In this document: in pieces, positions 24,011-30,518 of the stretch
How the letters are laid out: each line of letters opens with the position of its first letter
How positions within the stretch are numbered: position 1 is the stretch's first letter
Virus record (IMG/VR): IMGVR_UViG_3300035181_001425
Coordinates: 1 to 41,121 of that record
DNA length: 41,121 nt
Source: a virus
Direction: 5' to 3' (one strand)
Translations under genes and position numbers: made by a program
Notes under the pieces: generated by a model
Database searches by the model: none
Told to the model about the DNA's origin: nothing
The model's input: the letters and a program-made list of their open reading frames with translations, nothing else

Positions 24011-24693
24011 CAGAACCTCATCCCAACGCGGCCCAGGGCCTCGACAGTGCTTTGGCCGCCCGAGACCTGGCGGCGAACGACATCCAGGCCAGCGCGGAAG
24101 GCCCCCCGGTCGTACTCCACGCTGGCCCCTGCAGATTGGTTCGTTCCGTAGATGCCGAGCACTGCCCAGCGAAGCTCAGGAGGCCGGGCGGCGATGCTGG
24201 CTCGCAGCTGCACCACCTCGGCCTTCAGGTCTTTCACCTGTGCCTGGCGTTCTTGGTCAGCCTGGGCCAGGGATGCATTGGCCGCCTTCAGATCGGCCAC
24301 GTCCTTGGTGAGCGCGGATATGAGCACGTCTTTGGCGGCATCCAGGGGAGCCACGACCACGGGGGCATGAACAGGCTGAGGAGTGGCGTCCCCTGCGGGC
24401 GCCGTGGAATGGGCAGCAGATCCAGAATGGAGAACCGCCAGCCGATCCACGGCGGCACGGGCGCGAGCAACTGCGGCGTCATCTTCTTGGAGCGTGGGCG
24501 TGAGGGCTTGCGCTTCCTGCTCATGGGTTTCCGCCTTGGCGCCGTGGGTGGCTTGTGTGGTGTCCAGCTGATCGGCCTTCTTGAGGTGCACGGCCGCCTG
24601 ATGGGTTCGGATCGCTCTCCAGCCTGAGTACGCGCCAACCACCACGACGAGCGCGGCGGCGGCGAGCAGTGAGGCGCGGAAGGGGATGATCAT
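24010..24693 (-). CDS. Rz-like spanin candidate with beta-rich C-terminus
   Basis: A 227-residue protein with an uncleaved amino-terminal membrane helix (about 7-25, SLLAAAALVVVVGAYSGW) and a long Ala/Gln/Glu-rich coiled coil (about 35-75 and 125-170), the build of an inner-membrane spanin. The last 50 residues (WAVLGIYGTNQSAGASVEYD, ending VEALGRVGMRF) alternate like beta strands and end in Phe, reminiscent of outer-membrane barrel strands, which normal Rz proteins lack. It lies directly after the holin candidate. No Rz1-type lipoprotein frame was found by eye. Function is inferred. Confidence 0.6.
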   Translation of the reverse strand: MIIPFRASLLAAAALVVVVGAYSGWRAIRTHQAAVHLKKADQLDTTQATHGAKAETHEQEAQALTPTLQEDDAAVARARAAVDRLAVLHSGSAAHSTAPAGDATPQPVHAPVVVAPLDAAKDVLISALTKDVADLKAANASLAQADQERQAQVKDLKAEVVQLRASIAARPPELRWAVLGIYGTNQSAGASVEYDRGAFRAGLDVVRRQVSGGQSTVEALGRVGMRF

Positions 24694-24908
24694 GGTTCCG
24701 TCTGCGCCTTCAGGCCGAGGGCCACGCCATGAGCAGCCGAGACGGCGGCCAGAGCGATGGCGAAGTCGCGGATGCTGGCAGAGGCACCGTGAGCCACCTG
24801 CCAGCCCTCATGGGCCACCACGGCCAGGAAGGAAGCCGCCCAGCTCACGCGGCCCATATCCAGGGTGGTGTTGTCCTTGCCGGTGAGGAGCTGCAGTAGG
24901 CGGCCCAT
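24690..24908 (-). CDS. Putative holin
   Basis: A 72-residue membrane protein with two hydrophobic segments (about 22-37, SWAASFLAVVAHEGW, and 48-65, FAIALAAVSAAHGVALGL). It begins LLQLLTGKDNTTLDMGR and ends KAQTEP, a pattern found in small membrane proteins at holin positions in other phages. Next to a wall enzyme and a spanin-like gene it is the best holin candidate. It overlaps the downstream gene by ATGA. Confidence 0.65.
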   Translation of the reverse strand: MGRLLQLLTGKDNTTLDMGRVSWAASFLAVVAHEGWQVAHGASASIRDFAIALAAVSAAHGVALGLKAQTEP

Positions 24909-24909
24909 C

Positions 24910-25377
24910 TCAGATCTCGTTCGCGCAGATGGTCACGCCGGTGATCGAGGCCGAGCCACCGGTCACCGCCTGAAGCGCTGCGTCCATCCAGATCGGCTGG
25001 CCCACCACCAGGCCGGTCACGATGGCGGTGATGCTGAAGCCACCACCCTGGGCCGCGGTCACGCTCGTGATGGTTTGGCTGATCCCCGCCTGGGTGCCCG
25101 TAACGGCCGCGCCGTTGGCAGGAGCCGCGCCAGTTCCGTAGCGCAGCTGCACGGTGGTGCCATCGGCTACGGTGCTGTTGCCCATCTGCCCCGAGATGGT
25201 GATTTCGACGCGGTTGGAGATGACCGGCGTAATGAACGCGCCGATACCCATCATCACGGCCGTGAGGGATGCTGTGGCGGTCGGGGCAGCAGAGGTGGCC
25301 ACGATGGCAGCGGCCAGGCTCGTCAGGATCGCACCCTGCGGCGTGAAGAAGTCCCAGCCTCCAAGCGTCCGGGTCAT
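24910..25377 (-). CDS. Stand-alone tail-fibre tip domain in the lysis cassette
   Basis: A 155-residue protein. Residues about 40-155 align with the carboxy tip of the tail fibre at 3902: MMGIGAFITP and SNRVEITISGQMGNS against GMGSTIAVTP and SGRLYVHVSGMMQNS, then QLRYGTGAAP in both, and a final SITGVTICANEI against VTGVTFSIIEI. The first 35 residues are Ala/Thr/Ser-rich and hydrophobic but not a clear signal peptide. It overlaps the wall-enzyme gene by ATGA. It may be a virion tip protein, an accessory adhesin, or a cell-surface protein acting at lysis; the sequence does not decide. Confidence 0.75.
   Translation of the reverse strand: MTRTLGGWDFFTPQGAILTSLAAAIVATSAAPTATASLTAVMMGIGAFITPVISNRVEITISGQMGNSTVADGTTVQLRYGTGAAPANGAAVTGTQAGISQTITSVTAAQGGGFSITAIVTGLVVGQPIWMDAALQAVTGGSASITGVTICANEI
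25117..25149. repeat. 33-nt identical patch, lysis-cassette copy
   Basis: Identical to 4121-4153 in the tail fibre gene and in the same frame of the shared tip domain. Such identity between otherwise diverged copies suggests recent recombination or gene conversion. Confidence 0.85.
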
Positions 25378-25769
25378 GCCTTCACCGTCAGCGTGTCATC
25401 GGGCCCCGGGGTGAGGGTGCAAACGAGATTGCGGGCGGGGCGGGGAACCTCCACGCAGCCTCGGCTTGACTGAAGGTGGTCCTTGCCGCCTGGGCCATGG
25501 ATGAAGAATCCATCCCGGCCAAAGCTCTCGCCCTCGATCTGGGTCAGGCTGGCAATCATCGGCCCGAGGTGCACCGGATAACCCGGGACGGTCTCGTGGT
25601 CGCCCCAGGGGCCGATCTTGTAGACGCCCTGGGGCAGCGGACCAAGGCCAACGCTGTCCTGCATGGCGGGATTGTTCCGTCCCTCGTGATTCCCAGCCCA
25701 GCCCAGCGCCACATGGGAGCCGTCGTCCTGGGTGATCAGACCGCTTGACTGGCTGTAGTTGAGATTCAA
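25374..25769 (-). CDS. L,D-transpeptidase-like peptidoglycan enzyme (DUF2778/Tlde1-like), candidate endolysin
   Basis: A 131-residue enzyme from TTG 25769, chosen because AAGAGG lies 5-6 bases upstream and the domain begins at once (NLNYSQSSGLI). A longer frame to ATG 25841 would add 24 poorly conserved residues across a repeat array. The pattern of the DUF2778/YkuD-like fold is clear: GWAGN and NNPAMQ, GPLPQGVYKIGP, GFFIHGPGG with His91, then SSRGCVEV with Ser102 and Cys105 (the S-x-GC active site). Tlde1-type enzymes cut or exchange peptide stems of Gram-negative wall. No other wall-degrading gene is visible, so it probably acts as endolysin. There is no signal peptide, so a holin is needed. 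Confidence 0.75.
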   Translation of the reverse strand: MNLNYSQSSGLITQDDGSHVALGWAGNHEGRNNPAMQDSVGLGPLPQGVYKIGPWGDHETVPGYPVHLGPMIASLTQIEGESFGRDGFFIHGPGGKDHLQSSRGCVEVPRPARNLVCTLTPGPDDTLTVKA

Positions 25770-25810
25770 GGGAGCCTCTTGAATCTCAGCCTCGCCCTGA
25801 ATCAGATCCC

Positions 25811-25890
25811 GCGCCTCCCACTCCGGCCCACTACAGCCCACTCCGGGTATCTAAAGGCATCTAAGGGCATCTTCGGGCATCGCTCATCCA
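25811..25890. repeat. Array of eight imperfect 10-bp units
   Basis: Eight adjacent 10-base units on the + strand: the first three end in CCTCCCA, CGGCCCA and CAGCCCA, the next four are of the type CT(A/C/T)(A/C)(A/C/G)GG(C/T)AT, and the last (CGCTCATCCA) is degenerate. The array spans the end of the HTH gene and the leader of the wall-enzyme gene. The 10-bp period does not fit codons and equals about one helical turn. Confidence 0.6.
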
Positions 25891-26099
25891 GTCCTTCGGC
25901 AGATCCGAGACTTGAGCACGGCCACCAGGTCCTCCATGTCCACTTCGATCCTCCGAGCTCGGCCTGTCTTCCCGTTCGTGCAGCGGAAAGTCACGCGGGG
26001 AACGCCCTCTTCGGGGCACCACTCCAGCCGGAAGCGCTTCTCCTTGATGCCCACCATCTCGGCGGCCGTCTTCGCGTTGATCCAAATCGTGATGCTCAT
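25884..26099 (-). CDS. Small HTH (excisionase/MerR-like) DNA-binding protein
   Basis: A 71-residue basic protein starting at ATG 26099, in an ATGA overlap with the terminase stop. It reads SITIWINAKTAAEMVGIKEKRFRLEW, then VTFRCTNGKTGRARRIEVDMEDLVAVLKS, a winged-helix arrangement like excisionases and helix_turn_helix_17 proteins: HTH first, then a wing with Arg residues. Its place between the terminase and the lysis cassette is odd for an excisionase. It may be a late regulator or packaging accessory; it ends in the 10-bp repeat array. Confidence 0.6.
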   Translation of the reverse strand: MSITIWINAKTAAEMVGIKEKRFRLEWCPEEGVPRVTFRCTNGKTGRARRIEVDMEDLVAVLKSRICRRTG

Positions 26100-27451
26100 C
26101 GGCGTAACCTCACTGCGAGGCCTGGGTTGATCTTCAAGGAGCCCGATCCCTCCGACAGTTCTGTGAGGGCCCATACCAGGGCATCCAGCCGGTCGGGCGA
26201 GTCCTTGCTCTCGGTCGGGTCCCAATCGCATAGCTGATCCTCCAGGATGGGGAAGGAGCCCACGTGGTGGACCCGGTTCTGCTCGTAGAGCGCGGAGATG
26301 GGCTCGGCTCGGATAGCCTTGCCCCGACTGGCGTGCACAGACTTGTAGGAGGCGTTCTGCCCCTCGGGCCGGTCGTTGATGCGCACGTGGCGGATGACGG
26401 TCTCCACCAGGTCGCCGCCGTTGTTCACCTCGCCGATGATCCGGTCGGCATCGTGCCGAAGGTAGGCCATCACGGAGGCGCGGGCCCAGGTGTCTGGGGT
26501 GGAGGACTGGCTTTCGTCGTCCAGGATGTAGAAGTGTGGAGGGTTCTGGCTATCTCGACCCGCCACGATGATGCCCGTCTCGTCGGACTTGGCATTGTTT
26601 GTAACAGCAGGGTCCACACCCACCACGACGCGGCGAAGGTCCGGCAGTGCCGTCTTCCATCGGTTCTCATCGATGTTCGACCGTCGCCAGAGGGCGCCCG
26701 GGTTGTCATCCAGGATCTCGCCTTCCAATTCCTGGCGGCCCAGGCGGGTGCCCTGGTACTTCTCCACGATCTTGACCAGGAAGGAGGCAGCCAGATTGGC
26801 CTGGTTGTCCCGGGTGCTACCACGGGTGACCCGGGTTGTCTTCGAAGCGGCCAGCTCGCGGATGAGCTTCGTGGGCCTAGGGGTGGTGGTAACCACGCCG
26901 CGGGGGTCGTGCCCCAGGCGCAACCCAAACATGAGCTGATCCCATGCGTCCACGAAACGCCAGGCGGCCACCTCGTCAGCCCAGAATCCATCATGCTGTG
27001 GACCTCGTAACAGATCCGGCTCGTCGGCGCTGTAGAGGGTCGCAAGGGCACCGTTGGGCCAAGTGAGGCGGCGCTTGGAAGGCTCATACTTGGGCCTGAA
27101 CCAGGGCGGGCTGATCGACAGAATGCCCGACTCACCTTCGACCATGACGTCCCGGGTATCGGCGGCTGTGCGGGCAACCAGAGCCATGCGGCCACGTCGC
27201 CCCGACTGAACCTCGCCGCGCACCCATTCAGCCCCGGTGCGCGTCTTGCCGAAGCCTCGGCCGGCCAGGATAAGCCATGTGACCCACTCGTCGGTCGGGG
27301 GAAGCTGCTTCGGGCGAGCCCACCAGCCCCAGTCCCAAAGGAGGGCTTCCACCTCAGGACGTGACATCGTCTGGATGCGGCGGCGCTGCTCCGCCGCGGG
27401 GAGCAGCTTGAACCGGTCACGCCGGGACAGCTCACCCGAGCAGACGGTCAT
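26096..27451 (-). CDS. terL: Terminase large subunit
   Basis: A 451-residue packaging motor. Start chosen at ATG 27451 because GAGGAG lies 4 bases upstream; a frame to 27481 also exists. The ATPase has Walker A in AGRGFGKTRTGAEW, Walker B in DGFWADEVAAW, and the coupling motif VVTTTPRPT. The nuclease domain has VVVGVDPAVT with its first acidic residue, DRIIGEVNNGGD, and DSPDRLDALVWAL with the last acidic pair. It powers DNA translocation and cuts concatemers. It overlaps the small subunit gene by 20 bases. Confidence 0.95.
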   Translation of the reverse strand: MTVCSGELSRRDRFKLLPAAEQRRRIQTMSRPEVEALLWDWGWWARPKQLPPTDEWVTWLILAGRGFGKTRTGAEWVRGEVQSGRRGRMALVARTAADTRDVMVEGESGILSISPPWFRPKYEPSKRRLTWPNGALATLYSADEPDLLRGPQHDGFWADEVAAWRFVDAWDQLMFGLRLGHDPRGVVTTTPRPTKLIRELAASKTTRVTRGSTRDNQANLAASFLVKIVEKYQGTRLGRQELEGEILDDNPGALWRRSNIDENRWKTALPDLRRVVVGVDPAVTNNAKSDETGIIVAGRDSQNPPHFYILDDESQSSTPDTWARASVMAYLRHDADRIIGEVNNGGDLVETVIRHVRINDRPEGQNASYKSVHASRGKAIRAEPISALYEQNRVHHVGSFPILEDQLCDWDPTESKDSPDRLDALVWALTELSEGSGSLKINPGLAVRLRR

Positions 27452-27980
27452 ACAGCTCCTCAAGTGTCTGCGGCTTGTCATTCTCGGGGTCGTCCTTGCC
27501 TTGGCCAGCGATGACCAACCGGATCGCTGGGGCCATCGCCCGATTGGCCGCGATGCTCAGGTCGGTCACATCGTCCATGGCTGCTCGGCTCACCAGGTGC
27601 CCCGCATCGTCGGGAACATCCCTGAGCACGTGCTTCGCCCGATCCCGGGCCAACTCCGCCAGGTGTGCCGCCGTATCTGATCCGGCACGTGTCGCCCGGG
27701 CGAGGTTCGAGCCGATGGCCTTGAGTTGATCCGCGAGGCTGCGAACTGACATCTGCGAACTAAGGGGCATAAGTTCGACCGTTTTTTCAACAGAAGCCAG
27801 TTGTTGTGCTGCACTTAGTATTTCCTTCGACTGCGAACCTAGACGCTTACGAATGGCGGTGTCTGTGACCCCGAATTCTCGGCCCAGCGCCCTGGCACCT
27901 TCCCCTGCGGCATACCGACGGCCCACCTCCGCCCACTGGGAATCGGTCAGCTTGGAGGGCCGCCCCTTCGCTTTGCTCAC
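27432..27980 (-). CDS. terS: Terminase small subunit
   Basis: A 182-residue DNA-recognition subunit. The amino end has a clear HTH: SDSQWAEV-like SKLTDSQWAEVGRRYAAGEGARALGREFGVTDTAIRKRLG in two adjoining segments (residues 9-48). A helical oligomerisation core follows (LADQLKAIGSNLARATRAG), and the end is acidic (QTLEELYDRLLG), as needed to contact the large subunit. It lies directly upstream of terL. The packaging site could lie within or near it but cannot be located. Confidence 0.85.
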   Translation of the reverse strand: MSKAKGRPSKLTDSQWAEVGRRYAAGEGARALGREFGVTDTAIRKRLGSQSKEILSAAQQLASVEKTVELMPLSSQMSVRSLADQLKAIGSNLARATRAGSDTAAHLAELARDRAKHVLRDVPDDAGHLVSRAAMDDVTDLSIAANRAMAPAIRLVIAGQGKDDPENDKPQTLEELYDRLLG

Positions 27981-28420
27981 GCTGCGGTCCCCCGGGTGGA
28001 GGGCTGAGCCTGGTCGTCAGGGTGCCGAGTATCGATCCCGTGCTCATTCGAGGCGGCATGGAGGAACTCCAGCCAATCACTGAACTCCTTCTTGCCGAAG
28101 TCTCGGGTGCGGGCGCCGAGGAGGACCATGCCGCCGTCCAGGCCCTGGGCAATGCGGAGGGCTTCCCGCTTGTAGGCTGAGGTGAGAATGATCTTCCACT
28201 CCTCAGGGGTGAGCTTCGTCATCACGCCATTGACAGGCCATTCCTTCTGCTTCGCCCAGCAGGCCAGGATGGGCCACATGGCACTGTTTTGTTCCAGGGT
28301 GCGGGATGGCTCGCTGATGGTGACTGCATAGCCGTCTGGGGACCCTTCCAGGGCACGGGCGAGGTTGCGGCGTGCGGGGTGTGGGGGAGCCGTCAGGATG
28401 AACGTCTGCTTGAATTTCAT
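27977..28420 (-). CDS. NinB-family recombination protein
   Basis: A 147-residue protein from ATG 28420 (ATGA overlap with the upstream nuclease gene, AAGGTGG upstream); the longer frame to 28762 is out of context. NinB signature: SRTLEQNSAMWPILACWA, LTPEEWKIILTSAYK, MVLLGARTRDFGKKEFSDWLEFLHAASNEHGI. In lambda the homologue Orf/NinB binds single-stranded DNA and assists RecFOR-type recombination. Here it sits just before the terminase genes, as in many lambdoid phages. Confidence 0.88.
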   Translation of the reverse strand: MKFKQTFILTAPPHPARRNLARALEGSPDGYAVTISEPSRTLEQNSAMWPILACWAKQKEWPVNGVMTKLTPEEWKIILTSAYKREALRIAQGLDGGMVLLGARTRDFGKKEFSDWLEFLHAASNEHGIDTRHPDDQAQPSTRGTAA

Positions 28421-28737
28421 GCGGCCACCTTGGTGACGACCTTCAAGTGCCCCTCCTGCAGGAGCCAGAGGAACGTCTTGTAAACGCAATCGAGGAAGAG
28501 GATTTCCCGGTCGGCTCGGGTGAGCAGCATCACTTCGCTTCGTCCGTCCACCAGGTCGTGGCAGGTTCGGCAGAGGTAGGCCGGGATGTCGTGGGCCTTG
28601 ATGCCCATTCCCTTGCCATGCCGCTGGCTGTTGCTGTGGCAGGCGACGACCTGGCCGAAGTTCTTCACGCCGCAGTGGACACATGCGGGGATTTCCCGGG
28701 CCAGGGTGAGCAGCTGGGGGCAGCGGTAGTTGCTCAT
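28417..28737 (-). CDS. YbcO-like HNH-type nuclease (DUF1364)
   Basis: A 106-residue protein with the YbcO/DUF1364 pattern: YRCPQLLTLAREIPACVHCG, VVACHSNSQRHGKGMGIKAHD, and AYLCRTCHDLVDG. The four Cys residues form a zinc site and the His/Asn set an HNH-like centre. Lambda-type relatives lie in the nin region beside NinB, as here. A role in recombination or Holliday-junction processing is likely from context. Confidence 0.88.
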   Translation of the reverse strand: MSNYRCPQLLTLAREIPACVHCGVKNFGQVVACHSNSQRHGKGMGIKAHDIPAYLCRTCHDLVDGRSEVMLLTRADREILFLDCVYKTFLWLLQEGHLKVVTKVAA

Positions 28738-28961
28738 GCGTCACCCTTCGGGCGGCTGCCATGAGCCCGTTCGGTGTCGGCCAGGCCCAACGCCAGCGCC
28801 CGGGCCGAGGTCAGGCCGGACTCGTGCATGATGGCGATTCGCTCCTCGAGGAGGAGATCCCACTCGGCCTGGGTACAGGTTCCAACATAGATCTCAGTAC
28901 CTCGTGGTACAGGCTGGGTAAGGGTGTGGGTGAGGGGCATCATCTGGCATCCGCTAAGCAT
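28734..28961 (-). CDS. Small conserved phage protein
   Basis: A 75-residue protein that overlaps its neighbours by TAATG and ATGA. It carries CTQAEWDLLLEERIAIMHES followed by ARALALGLAD, an EERxAIxE helix followed by a second Ala-rich helix that recurs in small proteins of phage replication operons. Other ATG codons at 28943 and 28940 could also serve as start. No function is assigned. Confidence 0.6.
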   Translation of the reverse strand: MLSGCQMMPLTHTLTQPVPRGTEIYVGTCTQAEWDLLLEERIAIMHESGLTSARALALGLADTERAHGSRPKGDA

Positions 28962-29368
28962 TACTTGGACCCCGCTAGAGCAATGCTTGAGTGATGCCTA
29001 AGCACTTTGTCTTCGTTTTTCCACCGGGCCGCGGCACCCGCTTGCCCGCGTTTGGTAAGCCTTTCAGCCCTTTCGATGGCCAGATCCCGCTCTCTCTCAA
29101 TGCGGGTGCTGATGAGCCGAGAAGGGTCACCGGGCGAAGGTGGAAACTTGGTTCCGATGCGTTTCCAATGCTCAAGCATTGCGTTGGGATCTTCCCCGCA
29201 TAGTCTTGCCAGGGTCGGGAGATCGGCCGGAATGCTGCCGTCCTTCCAGCAGCGAGCCGAGAGGGTGAACCAGCAGCCGCGGGCGGCAGGTGACCAGGCC
29301 TCGAAGTCTTCGTCGCTCAGCAGCTCAGCTGCGTACACGGGGAACCAGGGAAATGGACAGATGGCCAT
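28961..29368 (-). CDS. DUF1376 (YdaU-like) replication-region protein
   Basis: A 135-residue protein from ATG 29368 (TGATG overlap, AAAGGGG upstream). It has the DUF1376 pattern: PWFPVYAAELLSDEDFEAWSPAARGCWFTLSARCWKDG in two pieces, ADLPTLARLCG, and a basic tail with RIERERDLAIERAERLTKRG and GAAARWKNED. Proteins of this family begin many phage replication modules and resemble the amino part of initiator proteins. It may recruit the helicase or primase nearby. Confidence 0.75.
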   Translation of the reverse strand: MAICPFPWFPVYAAELLSDEDFEAWSPAARGCWFTLSARCWKDGSIPADLPTLARLCGEDPNAMLEHWKRIGTKFPPSPGDPSRLISTRIERERDLAIERAERLTKRGQAGAAARWKNEDKVLRHHSSIALAGSK

Positions 29369-29580
29369 CAGTTCAGCCCCTTTCCAATCTCTTCGATGCG
29401 CTTGGCTGCCAGTCGGAGAGCAATCGACATCGAAGCCGAATCCTCCCGGGAGGAGGGCTCGAAGGATGCATACCCGTCCCAGCCCTGGTTGTCTGCGATC
29501 TGAATGACCACCCTGTTTTCGCATAGGACGATCTCTGCCTTTGGCGACACGTGAAGTGTCTGGTCGATCCAACGAGCCAT
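29368..29580 (-). CDS. Small hypothetical protein
   Basis: A 70-residue protein from ATG 29580, chosen over 29634 because AGGAG lies 7 bases before it. It reads MARWIDQTLHVSPKAEIVLC, VVIQIADNQGWDGYASFEPS and ends ALRLAAKRIEEIGKGLN. The middle looks like a small beta sheet followed by a helix. No family is recognised. It lies between the primase and DUF1376 genes. Confidence 0.6.
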   Translation of the reverse strand: MARWIDQTLHVSPKAEIVLCENRVVIQIADNQGWDGYASFEPSSREDSASMSIALRLAAKRIEEIGKGLN

Positions 29581-29600
29581 ATCGGTCTCCTGGAATGTGG

Positions 29601-30518
29601 CTAGGCCACGGATGGATGAAATGTGTCGGCCCAATCGGTGCCGACACGGGTTGGGATGTGGACCTCAACAGAGATCCCCTTGAGCGCTAGGCGGTGGGCC
29701 AGCACGTAGGCCGCCTCCTGCCCGGTGAAGTTCGGGTCGTTGTCGCCGAACACCATCACGGCCTTCACACCCGGGGGTGGCTCCCAGGTCTTCAAGCCGT
29801 TGGCATTCAGGGCGCTCCAGACAGGCACAGAGAAGGCCTTGGAGGCACAGATGGCCGTCTCTATGCCCTCGGCCACGCCCAAACACTCCTGAGCCCCTCC
29901 CAGGCGCACCGTGGAGCAATCCCCGAGCACCATGCGAACTGGATCAACGGCCGCCTTCCGGCCATCGGGCGTGAGGAAGGTCCGGTGGATGCCCGTGGCC
30001 TTGCCCTCGTTGGGGCGGAGCAGCGCCAGCATGGCGGGGTGGTTGCCACCGTCCACCGTGTGCTTCAGGGCCGGGTGGTAGCGCAGATCCTCGAGGACCG
30101 CAGATGGATCCCCGCAGCGACGTTCCAGGTAGAGCCAAACCGGGTCGCCCGGCTGCACCGGCCTGGCATCAGTCCATAGCTTCGTGAGGATCCGTCGCGT
30201 GTCGTCCTCGTTGCGCTTGGCCTTGCGCAGGGTCGCCTGCACCGTGCCCAGGATGGAATCCACCCAGGCAGCGGCCTGCGGGAAGGGCCAGTTCTTCAAG
30301 GTCATGAGGAGCTTCATGCCCGTGCCAGGACCGCATTGCGTGCAGTAGAACGTGCCGTCGCCCTCCAGGTCGTCCCAGCGGTAGCGGTCCTTGCCCTGAC
30401 AGATCGGGCAGGGACCGTGCTCGTTCTTCAGGAAGGATTCATCCAGCCCGGCCTGAAGCAGGATGCCCCGCCACTTGCCCCGGGCGGCGATGCGAGTTTT
30501 TTCGAAGGTGATACTCAT
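29601..30518 (-). CDS. Zinc-ribbon/Toprim DNA primase
   Basis: A 305-residue primase-like protein. The amino end has a primase zinc ribbon (CPIC at 37-40, GKDRYRWDD, GTFYCTQCG with Cys59 and Cys62). The carboxy half is a Toprim domain: GVAEGIETAICASKAF, VWSALNANGLKTW, VMVFGDNDPN and a final TDWADTFH. It lacks a helicase domain, so the separate DEAH protein or a host helicase must supply it. The gene overlaps the helicase gene by ATGA. Confidence 0.9.
   Translation of the reverse strand: MSITFEKTRIAARGKWRGILLQAGLDESFLKNEHGPCPICQGKDRYRWDDLEGDGTFYCTQCGPGTGMKLLMTLKNWPFPQAAAWVDSILGTVQATLRKAKRNEDDTRRILTKLWTDARPVQPGDPVWLYLERRCGDPSAVLEDLRYHPALKHTVDGGNHPAMLALLRPNEGKATGIHRTFLTPDGRKAAVDPVRMVLGDCSTVRLGGAQECLGVAEGIETAICASKAFSVPVWSALNANGLKTWEPPPGVKAVMVFGDNDPNFTGQEAAYVLAHRLALKGISVEVHIPTRVGTDWADTFHPSVA

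Noticed and set aside
25811-25890. CRISPR-like array
   Set aside because: Units are 10 bases with no spacers; no cas genes are present.
28420-28762. Amino-terminal extension of NinB to 28762
   Set aside because: It is an out-of-frame reading of the YbcO-like gene; the NinB domain starts at ATG 28420 in an ATGA overlap.
29368-29668. Long amino-terminal extension of the DUF1376 protein
   Set aside because: The extension has no family similarity and lies within the neighbouring gene; ATG 29368 has a good site and TGATG coupling.
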